DNA of 64,000 nucleotides from Theropithecus gelada (taxonomy: Eukaryota > Chordata > Mammalia > Primates > Cercopithecidae): assembly GCF_003255815.1 (NCBI RefSeq), contig NC_037673.1, positions 6,480,908-6,544,907 of the forward strand, read 5' to 3'. The notes under the pieces are model-generated. The model saw only the letters and a program-made list of their open reading frames with translations. It was not told where the DNA came from and did not search any database. Both the position numbers and the translations under genes were made by a program. Positions 34,385 to 45,835 of this stretch are shown here, in pieces; within the stretch, counting starts at the first letter, position 1; each line of letters opens with the position of its first letter.

Positions 34385-34510
34385 GACTCAGTTTTCCTAT
34401 CTATGACATAAACATAAAAAGACAGAAATTATCTCAAAGTTTCTGCAAAGATTAGTGTGAGCAATGACAAACACTCAATCTCTGGAAAATGCCTTAAATT
34501 CAGAAAATTC
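34385..34510 (+). mobile_element. MIR 3' fragment
   Basis: 'gactcagttttcctatctat', 'gcaaagattagtgtgagcaa' loosely follow the MIR core and 3' part (ctcagtttcctcatctg... gtgaggattaaatgag). Weak. Confidence 0.45.
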
Positions 34511-35689
34511 ATGAACAGACGTTACCTCTAAGAGAATGAGTATCAGAGCTAAAGAGAACCTTCCTTTTCCTTGCAGCCATTCTCTTCAAAATAAGGAGCC
34601 TGATGTTTCACAAAACCATCTGTTGCCCTCTTCTGTTATTACAGCTGAATGCTTTAGAAATCATTCTGCACCACTAAAAATAAAATCCACGTAGAACCTA
34701 AAAGAACCAATGCCAAGTAACTGAAGCCAAATTCAGGTTGTATTTTTAAAAGTGTCTATGAAATCATCTATAAATAGAAAGGCTTTCCTGTTATTTTTAA
34801 TTACTTCATTTTAATGGAAACACTCCAGCTGGTGAGGATGTGGTTAGGATGCCATGGCACAGGGCCTGCCCTTCCGGACAGGAGGCTGACTCCAGCCAAA
34901 CGAAGCCAGGGGGTGGTGGTATTGCACTCAGCATCTTCAGTGCTTACTCTTGGTTACTGATCCCAAAGCCTCCTTAGAAACCTCCTGGCGTGTCTCAAAC
35001 CATTTCAAACATGTGCATATTTCTGTAAGTCAAATGACAAGTTGATTTTCTTATATTTAAGGTAAATGTGGACCACAGAGAGTTTCTCTGTGAGCTGGAG
35101 GAGGAAACATTCCTGAGTCAAACGCTAGGCCAGTGCCGCAGCTCCAGGGTCTGCTGGCAGAGGGGTGTGCCTCAGACAGGCATCTGTGACATGCAGGGTG
35201 CTGGTCCAGTCCCCCAGAGCCAGGGAGCCTCCCACCCCATGCCACCTCACAGGGGAGGAAGAGGGCTCGTTACTGCCTCACACTGGCTGAGGGCAGACAG
35301 GAAACAAGGAGACAGCCTGGGGGACTCTGGTAGTGGCCCCCATCCCCAGACCTGGATAGAAAGCTGAGAGTCTGGGCAAGTCCTAGCTGGTGGCTCTGGT
35401 CTGCTTGTGTGACACCATGTGCCACCACAAGCCACAGGAAATAAGCAGCACATCAGATGGGCAGAGTGAGGTCCGAAGAAATCTATTCTGCTTCTTGTGG
35501 CCAAAGCCGAGCCTTCATGCCCCCGGCCTCAAACAGCTCCATCTCCTGCTGCAAAAGTGTGCCCCAGAGCTACAGCCTGACTGGCCAGGCGGATATTAGA
35601 GTTCCTTGTCTCAGATTTCCTGTCTGGGTCACTAACTTGAAGGCCATGTCAGACCAGGTAATACTCATCCGGCAGTATGAGGGTGTCAC
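34511..35689. other. unassigned DNA
   Basis: AT-rich to about 34800, then GC-richer. Overlapping frames at 35057-35816 (up to 119 codons) have no domain. The right end of one runs into the MIR. Confidence 0.45.
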
Positions 35690-35880
35690 TCTGCCAGTTC
35701 TCTCCTGTGTGGCTTTGGGTGTGTTCCTTAGGCCCTTTGTGCTCCTCGATTTCCTCAGCTGTAAGAGGGGGGTGATCACTGCACCTGTTCATAGAGCAGT
35801 TGTGAGGATTGAGTAAGTTAAGTCAGTAAGGAGCCTGGGGTCATTCCTGGCACATAGTAAGCCCTATAGAAGTTTTTGGC
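35690..35880 (+). mobile_element. MIR SINE
   Basis: 'gtgtggctttgggtgtgttc', 'gatttcctcagctgtaagag', 'gcagttgtgaggattgagta' and 'cctggcacatagtaagccct' match MIR in order. Confidence 0.88.
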
Positions 35881-37084
35881 AATTAGATCATTACATGTAC
35901 AAGTTAACGTAATTGTGAACATCATGGATCCATAGGATGGACTGATTGTGTATTAACAGGAATTTGTTCTAATCGATTATGTCCTGTCTCTGACAACAGC
36001 AGTGAAATGTGAAATGTGAAAGTGTAGGTGTGTGTACTCCTGCTTATGAAGGACAAGTTAGATAACTTGCAAGTTTTATGATGCACTTTATTTGTTCCCA
36101 GGATGATGATTTTGTCATGTTCCTCTTTCTGTCTCAAGGGAAGCAGGTAACAGGGCCATCCATTTGTACGTGTAAAATAAAACTATTAAAGCAAAACATG
36201 ATGACAAACCACAAGTGCTTCTATCCTCATGCTTTCCACGATGCATGTCAATGAGTGCTCACCGGGGCCCTCTCCTGGCCTTCCCGCTCCTAGCCCTCTT
36301 CCGGCTTTCCCACTGAGTGAGAGCTCATTTGACGGGCAAGACAGCATCTCCAGACCCTCTCCTGCCACTTGAAGGAGGCCTCTCAATCTCTCTGGCCACC
36401 AGCACCCCGACTCAAAATGAGGATTTTAACAAGATGAACCCTATATTCCCACCTTGACTTCTAAATTGTATATTGCAGAGAGAGTGCTGGGAAAAAAAGA
36501 AATGAAATGATGTGAAAAAAATGAAAGAAAAGAGAAAGGATTTGCTAACCCATGACATTTATGTCTAGAGGACTCACAAATGAAATTTTGAGAAAAAGAT
36601 ATGGTTATGTCTCAGCAAGTAGAGTTTCTGCAACATCATGTGCTAACCTCTCCTTCGAGGGTTGTCTGTGTCTTCTGGGGTGTCGGTGCTTCTGGTGCCC
36701 ACGTTTCATGATGCTGACACAATTCATTTTATTTTCAGTAGGAGAAGAGCAGTTACTCAGGACAGCCATGCTAGCCTGGACTAATCTGGATAAATTGTCC
36801 CACACCAGAAATAAACAGGCTGTCAACCCCAAATGTCAAGCATGACACAAGGAAGTTGGAAGGACCCACCAAACTCAAGGATTCTCCTAGCACACAAACT
36901 GAGGAAGAACAATACATAGGACTCAAAGACTAGATATGTCCCTTCAGTATGCTATCTTTTGTATTCATGTTGGGGTGAAGACAGGGAATTAGCAGCAAAG
37001 CACTGTACAGTCCCTTTTGGAGTACTGACCAATAATTTCATAACATGTACAGTTTTACTCAAAATTAATCATGGCTTGTTGGCA
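35881..37084. other. unassigned DNA
   Basis: An A-rich run lies at 36490-36540. No gene or other repeat recognised. Confidence 0.45.
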
Positions 37085-37387
37085 TGGATCTCATATGAAT
37101 GGCTTGGTGCTGTCCTCCCAGTAATGAATGAGTTCTCACTCTTAATTCATTCAAGAGCTGGTTATTTAAAAGAGCCTGGCATTTCTCTTGCTGCCTTCTT
37201 GTCATGTGACACTCCAGCTTCCCGTTTGCCTTCTGCCCTGAGTAAAAGCTTCCGCACCAGAAGACAAGCAGATGTTGGTGCCCTGCTTGTACAGCCTGCA
37301 GAACCGTGAGCCAAATAAACCTCTTTTCTCTATAAATTACCTAGTCTCAGGTATTCCTTTATAGCAATGCAAAATGGTCTAATACAT
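37085..37387 (+). mobile_element. MaLR LTR (MST-type), 3' part
   Basis: 'catatgaatggcttggtgct', 'aatgagttctcactcttaat', 'aaagagcctggcatttctc', 'cagcctgcagaaccgtgagc', 'aaataaacctcttttctcta' (poly-A signal) and 'ggtattcctttatagcaatg' match the MST group end, closing in 'ggtctaatacat'. Confidence 0.8.
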
Positions 37388-37579
37388 CTGTCTACACCAC
37401 TTAGTTCAATTTATTAATTATATTTTGGGAGCTGTTTAATCAGAGTATGTTGTCCTTTGCATGTCAGTAATTGAGTGAAGGTGATATTCAGTTGGTTTTG
37501 ATTCTTTGTAAGCAAAGACCTGGCATAAGTCACTTAAGACATCTTATTTCTATTTAGATCAGATTTCCCAAATCTGTGA
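37388..37579. other. unassigned DNA
   Basis: Nothing recognised. Confidence 0.4.
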
Positions 37580-37810
37580 CATATATATTATGTATAAATA
37601 TATATCATATATTATATTATATATATTATTTATATAATATTACACATGATATATAATATTATATATTATTTATATAATATTACACATGATATATAATATT
37701 ATATATTATTTATATATTATTTATATAATATATGATATATATTATATAATAATATATTGAATGTATAATATATTATATATCATATATAATGTTATATATG
37801 TATAAATAAA
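37580..37810. repeat. AT-rich palindromic repeat tract
   Basis: About 230 bp of almost pure A/T. A 40-bp unit at 37621-37660 is repeated exactly at 37661-37700, with a partial third copy. Each unit holds tacacatgat, the only G/C. The AT stretches are largely self-complementary, so cruciform or hairpin formation is expected. Confidence 0.9.
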
Positions 37811-39499
37811 TTGAAAATAGCCTTCTGAGGCTTGCTGTATTCTGCCTGGACTATTTCAGGATTCCTTGAGAGGGAGATGAAGGTGGTTCCATGTCACTGT
37901 GTGATGGGAATGCTGCAGGATGTGGTCCCTTGTTCTGGGAGCTCCTGGAACTCTGTGAACTTCTCACCCAGGCTGTTCCGGTGCTAGAAAATTTTTCTTC
38001 AAAGATAAGTTGAAAAATCTTGTTTGCAAACTGTCAAAGCCCCAGAGGCACCACTTTCTCTGAGTATTCTCATCTGTAGCTAACATTTCTCTTGTGACAG
38101 TACACCAGGTCTAAAATTCAATTTCCTGGTATTCTGACGTAAGAGCATGATGACGCAGGTACCATTAGACATGGCCTAGGAAGCTTTTGGCCAGGAGCAA
38201 TTCTTTGTATAATGGGTTGAAAAGAAAAGCCTCATGTAGAGAATATTTAAGTATATGGAGCTCTTGAGTTAGCCTTTCCAAAATGTGATACTGTTGAGAT
38301 TACTTTTATTGAAGAATTAAAAAATTCCATGGCCACAACTTCCTTAAATTTTTAATCACTTATATAGCTATATTTGTGTTGTAATTTGAAGGAGATTGGG
38401 CCATGACCACTGGACAATGTCCAGGATACCCCTTGGCCATCTTGACCTGACCCTGGTCTTTAAATACCGAAAACCTTGGCATACTGCCATGCATCCTGGC
38501 TCTCTGCCCTACTTGCCTACCAATGGAAGCTTCTAGATACAGAAAACAAGGACTGAAGAAGTACTCAGTGTTTCTCAGAGGTAGCAGTGCAGAGAAAAAA
38601 GAATGTGAAGCAAAAGGCAAATGACTCTGGAGAGGGGGGCGAGTGTGTGTGTGGTGTTTGGACAAAGTTGAGGACAATGTGGCCCATGGCAATGAGTGGC
38701 TGGTGTGTGTCTGCCTTGTGCTGGGTGCATCTGGCTGTGTGGCACTTCGTGTGGCAGGTGACTGAGGACCTTTGTGCCCACCTTGGCAGTGTGACCTGAG
38801 GAGCTGGCTAGAGTCAGGGAGGCTGGGGATTGCTTATGGAAATCAAGGGGGCCTGGGCCCTAAGGCAGCAGTGCTCACTCACCTCCATCTCCTCCAGATT
38901 GGCAGCTGCTATGGGGGCTGGGGTGATGCAAACACACCTGGACCCAAAGTCTGAGTGTAAAAGACAACAGTGCACTTTCATGGCTGTGGCTAGACATAGC
39001 AACTGCTCCTGGTAAACCATCAAAGAAATATAGATATATTCCGACAAATCTCCCAGTTCCACACCCAGTGCTAGCCAATATTAATGGTTATATTTATATT
39101 TGTATAACTGTTATTTTTTGGGGGTGACCTTTTCTTTTCAGTGTGGACAGTAATTATATGCTGCATTTCTACAGTTCTGGGAACTGTGCCATGTTGGCTT
39201 TATCTGATTTACCTGCCTTAGGTCACCATCTCAGGAGTGAGCCATGGAGGGTGAAGATGGGATGGGATGGATAAATGGGCTGGAGATCAGCAGGCCAAGA
39301 AGGGTCTACAGCCCATCAAAATTGGGAGGGAAATCTGGCTCCTGCACACTCCAGCGCCCTCTACTGACAAAGCTCAGCACTGCACCAGCAGGTGAAGGAG
39401 GAATGTTTGCAGGGCCCAGAACCAGGATCACAAACAGGCATTGAAGGGTGAATTTGTGGCTATAAGACAATATTTTAATCAACACCACAGAGTGTAAGA
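37811..39499. other. unassigned DNA
   Basis: About 1.7 kb without a recognised repeat. Overlapping frames (38360-39078, up to 110 codons) lie on both strands without domains. GTGTGT-rich near 38640-38730. Confidence 0.45.
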
Positions 39500-39865
39500 G
39501 TGAATATTCAGTGAGCAGTAAAGAAGACCAAAATCCTTGCCCCCAAGGGCTTGCATTCTCACCAGAGGAGACAATGTCAACTTAACAAATAAGTGCAATG
39601 CACAGATGTGGGTGGTGATGAGTGCTAAGGCAGGAAATGAAACAAAGGAAGGGGTTGGGAGTGCGTGGAAAGTTTCAACGTAGACTCCGTGGGGACTGGG
39701 AAAGACTCCTAGACACATAGGCCTGACAGCAGTGAGGGAGAAGCATGTACCAAGGCCCTGTGGTGGGAACATTCCTGGTATTACAAAGGTAAGCAAGAAA
39801 GCCAGAGTGACTGAGGTGTGGTGAACATGGGAGAGATGAGGTCACAGAAGTAGCAGGCCTGGAGA

Positions 39866-40235
39866 GTGTGTGCATGTGTGTGTGAATATGTGCATGTATG
39901 AGAATGTGTGTATGCCTGTGTGCACATGTATGTAAATGCATGTGAATGTGTGTGTATGCAGTTGTGCAGGTGTGTGAGTGGGGGCATGTGTATGTGTATG
40001 TTCACCTGTGTGAATGTATGCATGTGTGTGCACATGTGAACATGGTGTGTGCACATGGATGTGAACATAAGCATTTATGCATTATAAATCTAGTTTATAA
40101 TGCATAGCTTATCATGCAACATGGCAAGCACAGTTGTATTATAAACAATGCAACTTTGAGAATATGTGCATGTGTGTGCAGAGTGTGTGCATGGGCATAT
40201 TTATGCATGCATTTGCATATGTATATGTTTGTGTT
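39866..40235. repeat. TG-rich simple repeat, two blocks around a hairpin
   Basis: Degenerate tgtg/catg units at 39866-40050 and 40157-40235, with an AT-rich inverted repeat between them. The minus frames over it are His/Thr-rich low complexity. Confidence 0.85.
40066..40112. repeat. AT-rich inverted repeat (hairpin)
   Basis: ATGCATTATAAA (40077-40088) and TTTATAATGCAT (40094-40105) are exact inverted copies around TCTAG. The pairing extends outward (ATAAGC with GCTTAT) past a small bulge. Confidence 0.9.
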
Positions 40236-40600
40236 GTCGACAGGATTTACAAATCTTTGTGGACCATTAGAAGAACACTAACTTTTACTGTGAGGAAAAC
40301 AGAAGGCACTGCAAATTTTTCAGCAGAGGAATGGCAGGATTATCTCCATATTTTAACAGGATCTCTGCAGTTGCTGTGGTGGGAGACGTGGCTGTCATGG
40401 GTCAGGGCTGGGAGCAGGGGCTCCTGGAAGGAGGTGGGGGACAACAGTGGCTTGGCCCTTGGTGAAAGCAGTAGAGATGCTGAGAAGCAGGCAGGCTCTG
40501 GATGTATTTTAAAGATGACACCAACTGGATTTGCTGAGGATATGAGTGGAGATAGTGATGGTCTGAAAGTTTCTGACTGAGGGATTGTTTGAGCTGGTTA

Positions 40601-42714
40601 TTTCTTAAAGGGGCAGGAAAGTGGATCTTCCAGCAACTGCAAGCTAAGATAAGAAAGAGGCAGTGAAATCACTTTTAGGAATCTCTCAGCTAATCTGTTA
40701 TCTTCTGGAAGAGGGCAAGGCACCACCGGGGCCACTGACTGGTGAGGGAGGGCTCCCCCTGGAGATTCTGCTCATCCTGGCTGCTCTCTCTTGAACTTGG
40801 CCACGCGACCTAAGGATTCCAGATGAGCATTGACATTTGATTTCGTGTGCACCATCTTAAAGTAGAATTTCTTACTGGCAGGTTAAGCTGTTCCCTGCAC
40901 AAGAGAGATTATGTGTCTCCCTATCAACTTGAAAAATAAATTCAGGAAATTCAAGAACTCTGAATGGTCAGAAAATAGCTCTGTCCTTCCACCAAACCCA
41001 CCAGGAATATGCTGAAGACCACAGGAGTGATGTCAACAGAAGCATTTGTCCTTTTCCTGACTCTTTCAAATCGTTTGGTGAGAGAGGTTTCATTTCTGTT
41101 CAGATGCAAGCTTCTTCCTGGAGTGGAGGCTCAGAGGCAGCCTCTGTGGCATGCACTCCCCAGCTCTACATGGTGCATTTTAACTGAAGTGAATACCCTG
41201 AGAAGGTTTTGCAGAAAAATCCAGGAGATAATTTACCTATATAAATACCCAGCCATCTTCTTTCCTGTTCTGTTGTGAGCCCTCTGAGTCAATATGTGAG
41301 CAGTCAGAACTATGATGTCACTTGAAGGCCAGGGTTTCAGAAGTTGTGAAGCATAGGAGGAAATGCAATTCACCTTCAGGATACTGTGTGAGGGCAGGAA
41401 GGATCCTCAAGCCCTTCACCCTTTGGTCAGGGCTGTTAAACACTCTCAGAATTAGACTTACTCTTCACCAAATGTAAATGTAAATTACTTTCCAGACTAA
41501 ATACAAACCACCCTTTATCATTTTCAATTTTGAATTCCTTGTGCCTCTCTACACGAGCATTAGCAGAGATAATTGAAACTTGCAGCATTTAAATCCATGT
41601 TTTAAAAAATGATTCAGGAAGCTTGTCAATGTTGTTAGACTATTACAGTGTCATTTATTCCTGCCAAGAGGTCTACCAAGCAGTTTTGACCCAAATGTGG
41701 TATCTCTAAGTATCTGCTTCCTCTGGCCTCCTAGTAGACACAAGTTGACTTCACTCTTGTCACGGATGTGTCTGGCAGTGGCTTGGGTCCCTTTGATGAT
41801 TATAAGAAGCGTGGCTTGTATGAGGGCCCCTGGGACTTCTCTGGAGAAGCAGCAGCATTAGCTCAGCCCAACAAATTATGGCTGTCACCAGTGGCTGTGC
41901 CCAGAGGATGAAATATGTTCACGCAGCAGAGGAGCCCCTCCTGAATGTGCTGAATCTCTCTGCCTTCAGCACAGTTCACCTTGAGAGAGAGTCAGGCTGG
42001 CTTTGGGAATGGATTTAGAGAGGAGTACTTTGACTCTCCTGCCTAATGAAGATTTGCTATGCGTTAAGACTCTAAATCATTGAAGCCAAGAACTACTAAT
42101 AATCAGAGCTGATAAAAGCATTAAGGAAACCTTTAATCCCCTGGTCCTGGGAGCTGGAGGTTTGCACAGCCTGTCATTTATGCACTGAAACAACTAGTCT
42201 TAATGGGGTTAGCATGTCTGAGATTGGTAATTATTACAGGCACTGCTTGCTGAGCCTCCGAGAGCCATGCTTCAGCCCCGGAATATCTTCTGGGTGTTGT
42301 TTTATGACTTTCCCCTGCTGCTTTTGGCTGGCTGAAAATGAGCACAAACACTGCTGCAAAATTGCTCTTCAGGAAGATGTTTCTGAAAATTTGCTCCGAA
42401 GTGTTTATTTCTTTCAGGCATAAGGAGTCAGAATTAGTGGTAAACATCAGAGTATAATTCTTAGATACTTTCACTGTTGAATCTATTCTTTATTTGGAGA
42501 TTTCAATTTTCCTCCCTTTGAAATAATTGCATTGATTTTATTACACCATAGTATCAGCCTTTAAAAAATATTTGTCATTATCAAAAATTTGCCTGACCTG
42601 GATTGTGAAGTCACTTTTTTTTCATAAAGAAGGTTTGATGAACATGTTCATTAATCTATACTATGTTTATTGGGCAAATGTATAGTTAAACCTGTATCTT
42701 CAACTCTCAAATAA
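40601..42714. other. unassigned DNA
   Basis: About 2.1 kb without a recognised repeat; frames up to 98 codons and no domains. Confidence 0.45.
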
Positions 42715-42758
42715 TGTCTTAGTCCTTTTTGTGTTGCAATAAAGTGATACATGAGGCT

Positions 42759-42792
<34 letters not shown>

Positions 42793-43131
42793 TTATTTGG
42801 CTCATGATTCTGCTGGCTGGAAAACTGAGCCTCTGGTGAGGCCTCAGGCTGCTTCCACTCATGGTTAAAGGCAAAGGGGAGCCGGCATGTACAGAGATCA
42901 CATGGCAAGAAAAGGAGCAAGAGGAAGAGAGTGGAGGTGCCAGGCTCTTCTTAACAACCACTCTCTTGGGAACTAATAGAGCAAGAAGTCACTCATTACT
43001 GTGAGAACAACACCAACACGTTCAGGAGGAATCTACCCCTTGACCCATATACCTGTCATTGGGCTTTGCCTCCAACACTCGGAATCAAATAACATGAGGG
43101 TTAGACGGGGGCAACATTCAAACCACAGCTA
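42715..43131 (-). mobile_element. MaLR LTR (MST/MLT1-type), antisense
   Basis: On the plus strand: tgtcttagtcctttttgtgt, 'ggcttatttggctcatgatt', 'ctggtgaggcctcaggctgc', 'agagatcacatggcaaga', 'ggtgccaggctcttcttaac' and 'cattcaaaccacag'. This is the antisense of a MaLR LTR, with the AATAAA equivalent replaced by an expanded (AT)n. Confidence 0.75.
42762..42789. repeat. (AT)14 microsatellite
   Basis: An uninterrupted AT dinucleotide run inside the MaLR LTR; likely length-variable. Confidence 0.95.
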
Positions 43132-43291
43132 CTAAGCACTTGTTTGGCCTGCATTTGGTATGTGTTCTTAAAGATGGGAAAAATAAAAGGGCTGGTCCCT
43201 GGCAGAGGAACTCAGAACATGTTAATATCTACAGGACTTGGGCAAAGGCAGTGAGTAGAAGTGGCAATACACTTTAATAAATGTACCTTCG

Positions 43292-43395
43292 ATAATCGCT
43301 TGAACCCAGGAAGTGGGGGTTGCAGTGAGCCAAGATTGCACCACTGCACTCCAGCTTGGGCAACAGAGTGAGACTCCATCTCAAAAAAATAAAAC
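43292..43395 (+). mobile_element. Alu 3' fragment
   Basis: Only the end of the right monomer: 'taatcgcttgaacccagga', 'gcagtgagccaagattgcac', 'ctgcactccagcttgggc' and an A tail. 5'-truncated insertion. Confidence 0.92.
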
Positions 43396-43949
43396 AGTAG
43401 TGCCTGGAAGGATGTTCTTCATTAACATCGGCTGTGACTTTAGCACGGGGATCACTGACGTGCTGATATTTTTGTACAGTTCCAAGGATGCCACCTTCAA
43501 GCGTGATTGGACTAAGATTATGAGACCCCCCTGACTGGGGTCTTCCATTACTCTAGCATCACAACCAAGGGCTTCAGTCAGAGAAACTCTTCCCCACTCT
43601 CTTTCCATGTTATCTACAGCCTTGTTCACCAAGACTGCCTTATAAAAATTGGTCCTGCTGGTCGTTGGTAGTTTTACATTGAAATTCAAGTGTTATAATT
43701 CTAATGGAATTATTGTAAATAATGGTTCTTATGTTTTATTTAGGCACTTCACCAAATGACCTCAGCAGAGTGGGAAAGTCTCACATAGGTGACTTGCTAT
43801 GCCCAGTAGCCTGTGTGTCTCTCCACAGATACTGACTTCCCTGTAACTTTACTATTTTGGGGTTATTTATGTTTAACAACCAAAACATCCTGTCAAGTTT
43901 TAGTAAATCGGGTGAGATATCTAAATTATGTTAATAATTTTTAACACTT
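43396..43949. other. unassigned DNA
   Basis: A 102-codon minus frame (43381-43689) without a recognised domain; no repeat seen. Confidence 0.45.
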
Positions 43950-44110
43950 TTCATTTTGAAATAGTTTAAATCTTAAAAGAAGTTGCAAAAATGGTACAGA
44001 AAGTTCCTACATGTCATTTCCCCATCTTTTGCCTATAATCTTCCCTAGCCATAGCACACTGTCAAAACCAGGCCATTGATATTGGACAACCCTATTAGCT
44101 CAACTGAAGA
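43950..44110. mobile_element. possible old L1M fragment
   Basis: 'attttgaaatagtttaaatc', 'agaagttgcaaaaatggtac', 'agaaagttcctacatgtc' match a common phrase of old repeats (caaacttacaaaaagttgcaa...gagttcccatat), probably L1M 3' sequence. Confidence 0.4.
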
Positions 44111-44539
44111 TGTAAATCAGATTTCACCATAAGTCTCTATTTTTAAATGGTATTATTGGCTGAATTTGTCTCTTACTTGCAGCCTAAAGCATTCATAACT
44201 GAAATATCATGCAACTGTAAGTATGTAAGCACACAGACACACCATTTTTGATTTTCTGATTGGATTTTCAGTAGACAGACACTTGGGAATGTTAACTTTA
44301 AATGTATTTAATAGACATTACTGTCCTACCACTAGAGCTCACAAATGGACTTGTTTTGCGAAAGTATATGTTATTATCAAAGAACAGGATGATATCTTTT
44401 AGAAATCTCTCCCATGGGCTAGGGGTTCATCCTGACTCTTATCTTCTTTTTTCAATGTAAGTGATTGTCTTCAAATAATCATATTTGAGCTTCTGTCCTA
44501 GGCAAGCCTGAGGCTCAGTAGATTCTGTGCCCCTTCAGG
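44111..44539. other. unassigned DNA
   Basis: Nothing recognised. Confidence 0.4.
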
Positions 44540-44652
44540 GAATGAATCTCACTAAATTAATCTTTCTATTCTCTGTATGTAGTAGGGTCTGGCATACTCT
44601 AGGTGCTCAATAAGCTCAGTAAATGTGTGTTAAGTGAGCAAGTGAATAAATG
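44540..44652 (+). mobile_element. L2 3' end
   Basis: 'gtctggcatactctaggtgc', 'tcaataagctcagtaaatg' and 'gagcaagtgaataaatgacc' match the L2 terminus (tgcctggcacatagtaggtgctcaataaatgtttgttgaatga). Confidence 0.7.
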
Positions 44653-44986
44653 ACCAGATGCAGATGGAATGTGGCATGTTGTTCAGCCTGTAATGTGGAT
44701 AAATGGGTGGGTAAAAAAATGAGAATTTTGTTGATGCCACTCTACTAAAACTCACTTTTAGATTTCAGAATGTCTGTTCTGGTAATGCATTCAGTATTTT
44801 AGTGAATACAGCTTCACTGGGACAGAGTTGACCAATCATATCTCTGGCTGGTGTTGGACATGGGCCATCTATTCAGTTGTCCCTGGGGCGATTTTTAGAG
44901 GCAATAGGGGAGGTTTCCTACCTGGACCCATTTCTTCCACCTAATTGTGCCTCAAGACACACCAGAGAGGGTCATGCCGTAAATCG

Positions 44987-45041
44987 GACACCTATGAGAG
45001 GATGACACACCTATGAGAGGATGAGACACCTATGAGAGTAT
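44987..45041. repeat. three tandem copies of a 17-19 bp unit
   Basis: Units of the form ga(ca/ga)cacctatgagag(g/t)at lie head to tail. Confidence 0.9.
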
Positions 45042-45404
45042 GTTTCCAGACTGACTCACTTTTAGGTCCTTTCAAGCAGCAGCAGGAGACTGAAAGCTGC
45101 TCTTCTCAAGACCTGGCCTTCACATGTACCTTGTGGGGCTGTGGCGGTCTCTGTGTACAGGAAGGTCTAGAGCTATTGTGAACCTGGACCAGGGCTGGCA
45201 GGGCCAGAACCCTGCTGTGGGCAGCTCAAGGTCTGCAAGGGCGCTTGAGAGCAGTCGGTGTGGAGAGAGGCTAAAAAGGAAGAGGACGGAGGGGGTGATG
45301 GTCTGTCTGGTCAGGCCAGATGGAACAGCACTGAGCAACTTGCTCCACATGTTGGTCCTTTCCTTGCAGCATTCCACTTTTGGCATCAAGCACTGTACCA
45401 GTTA
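45042..45404. other. unassigned DNA
   Basis: Overlapping frames of 89 and 93 codons, no domain. Confidence 0.4.
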
Positions 45405-45835
45405 GGGATTAGCTTCAGCTGCTAAAAACAGAAAACTCAAAATGACAGTGGCTTGAGCAAGATTTCTATTTCATGTGTAAGTCCTGGCCAGCTCTGGCTC
45501 TTCATCACAGCGGGGATCTTGTCAAGCCGCCAAGCATGGCCCTCATCTTCCCAGCCCTGGTGTACCCTCGGCCATCCTGTCCATGCTCCTAGCAGAAGGA
45601 TGGAGCAAGAGGTTAAGGAAGGCAGAAATGTGTATGCCAGCTCTCCTACGGGATGCCCTGAGAAGCCATCTCTGCACACTTCTCTGACATCCCATGGGGT
45701 GGGTCTTAGTCACATGAACACACCTATCTACAAGGGCAGCTGGAAAACGCAGTTTCTATTCTGGAGAATAGAAACTCCTGTCAAAATGCCCAGTTCCATT
45801 CTGATAGGAAAGAGAAGAAAACAGATATTAAGGAG
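45405..45835. mobile_element. unassigned mammalian interspersed repeat
   Basis: 'ttagcttcagctgctaaaaa', 'gacagtggcttgagcaagat', 'gggtcttagtcacatgaaca', 'acctatctacaagggcagct' and 'tggaaaacgcagtttctatt' follow a very common mammalian repeat (caaactgcagtggcttaaac... cttagtcacatggcc... ctgggaaatgtagtc). I recognise the phrases but cannot name the family. Confidence 0.55.

Larger units (their letters stand above)
39500..40600 (-). mobile_element. L2 LINE, split by TG repeats
   Basis: 'aaaatccttgcccccaaggg', 'cttgcattctcaccagagga', 'aagcatgtaccaaggccctg', 'gtggtgaacatgggagagat', then after the TG region 'tttaacaggatctctgcagt', 'gtattttaaagatgacacc' and 'aactggatttgctgagga' follow the antisense L2 order. 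The L2 reading frame is lost. TG-rich DNA interrupts it at about 39866-40235. Confidence 0.75.

Noticed and set aside
39675..40074. Minus frames of 70-97 codons
   Set aside because: They translate the TG repeat block and L2 sequence; no unique coding content.
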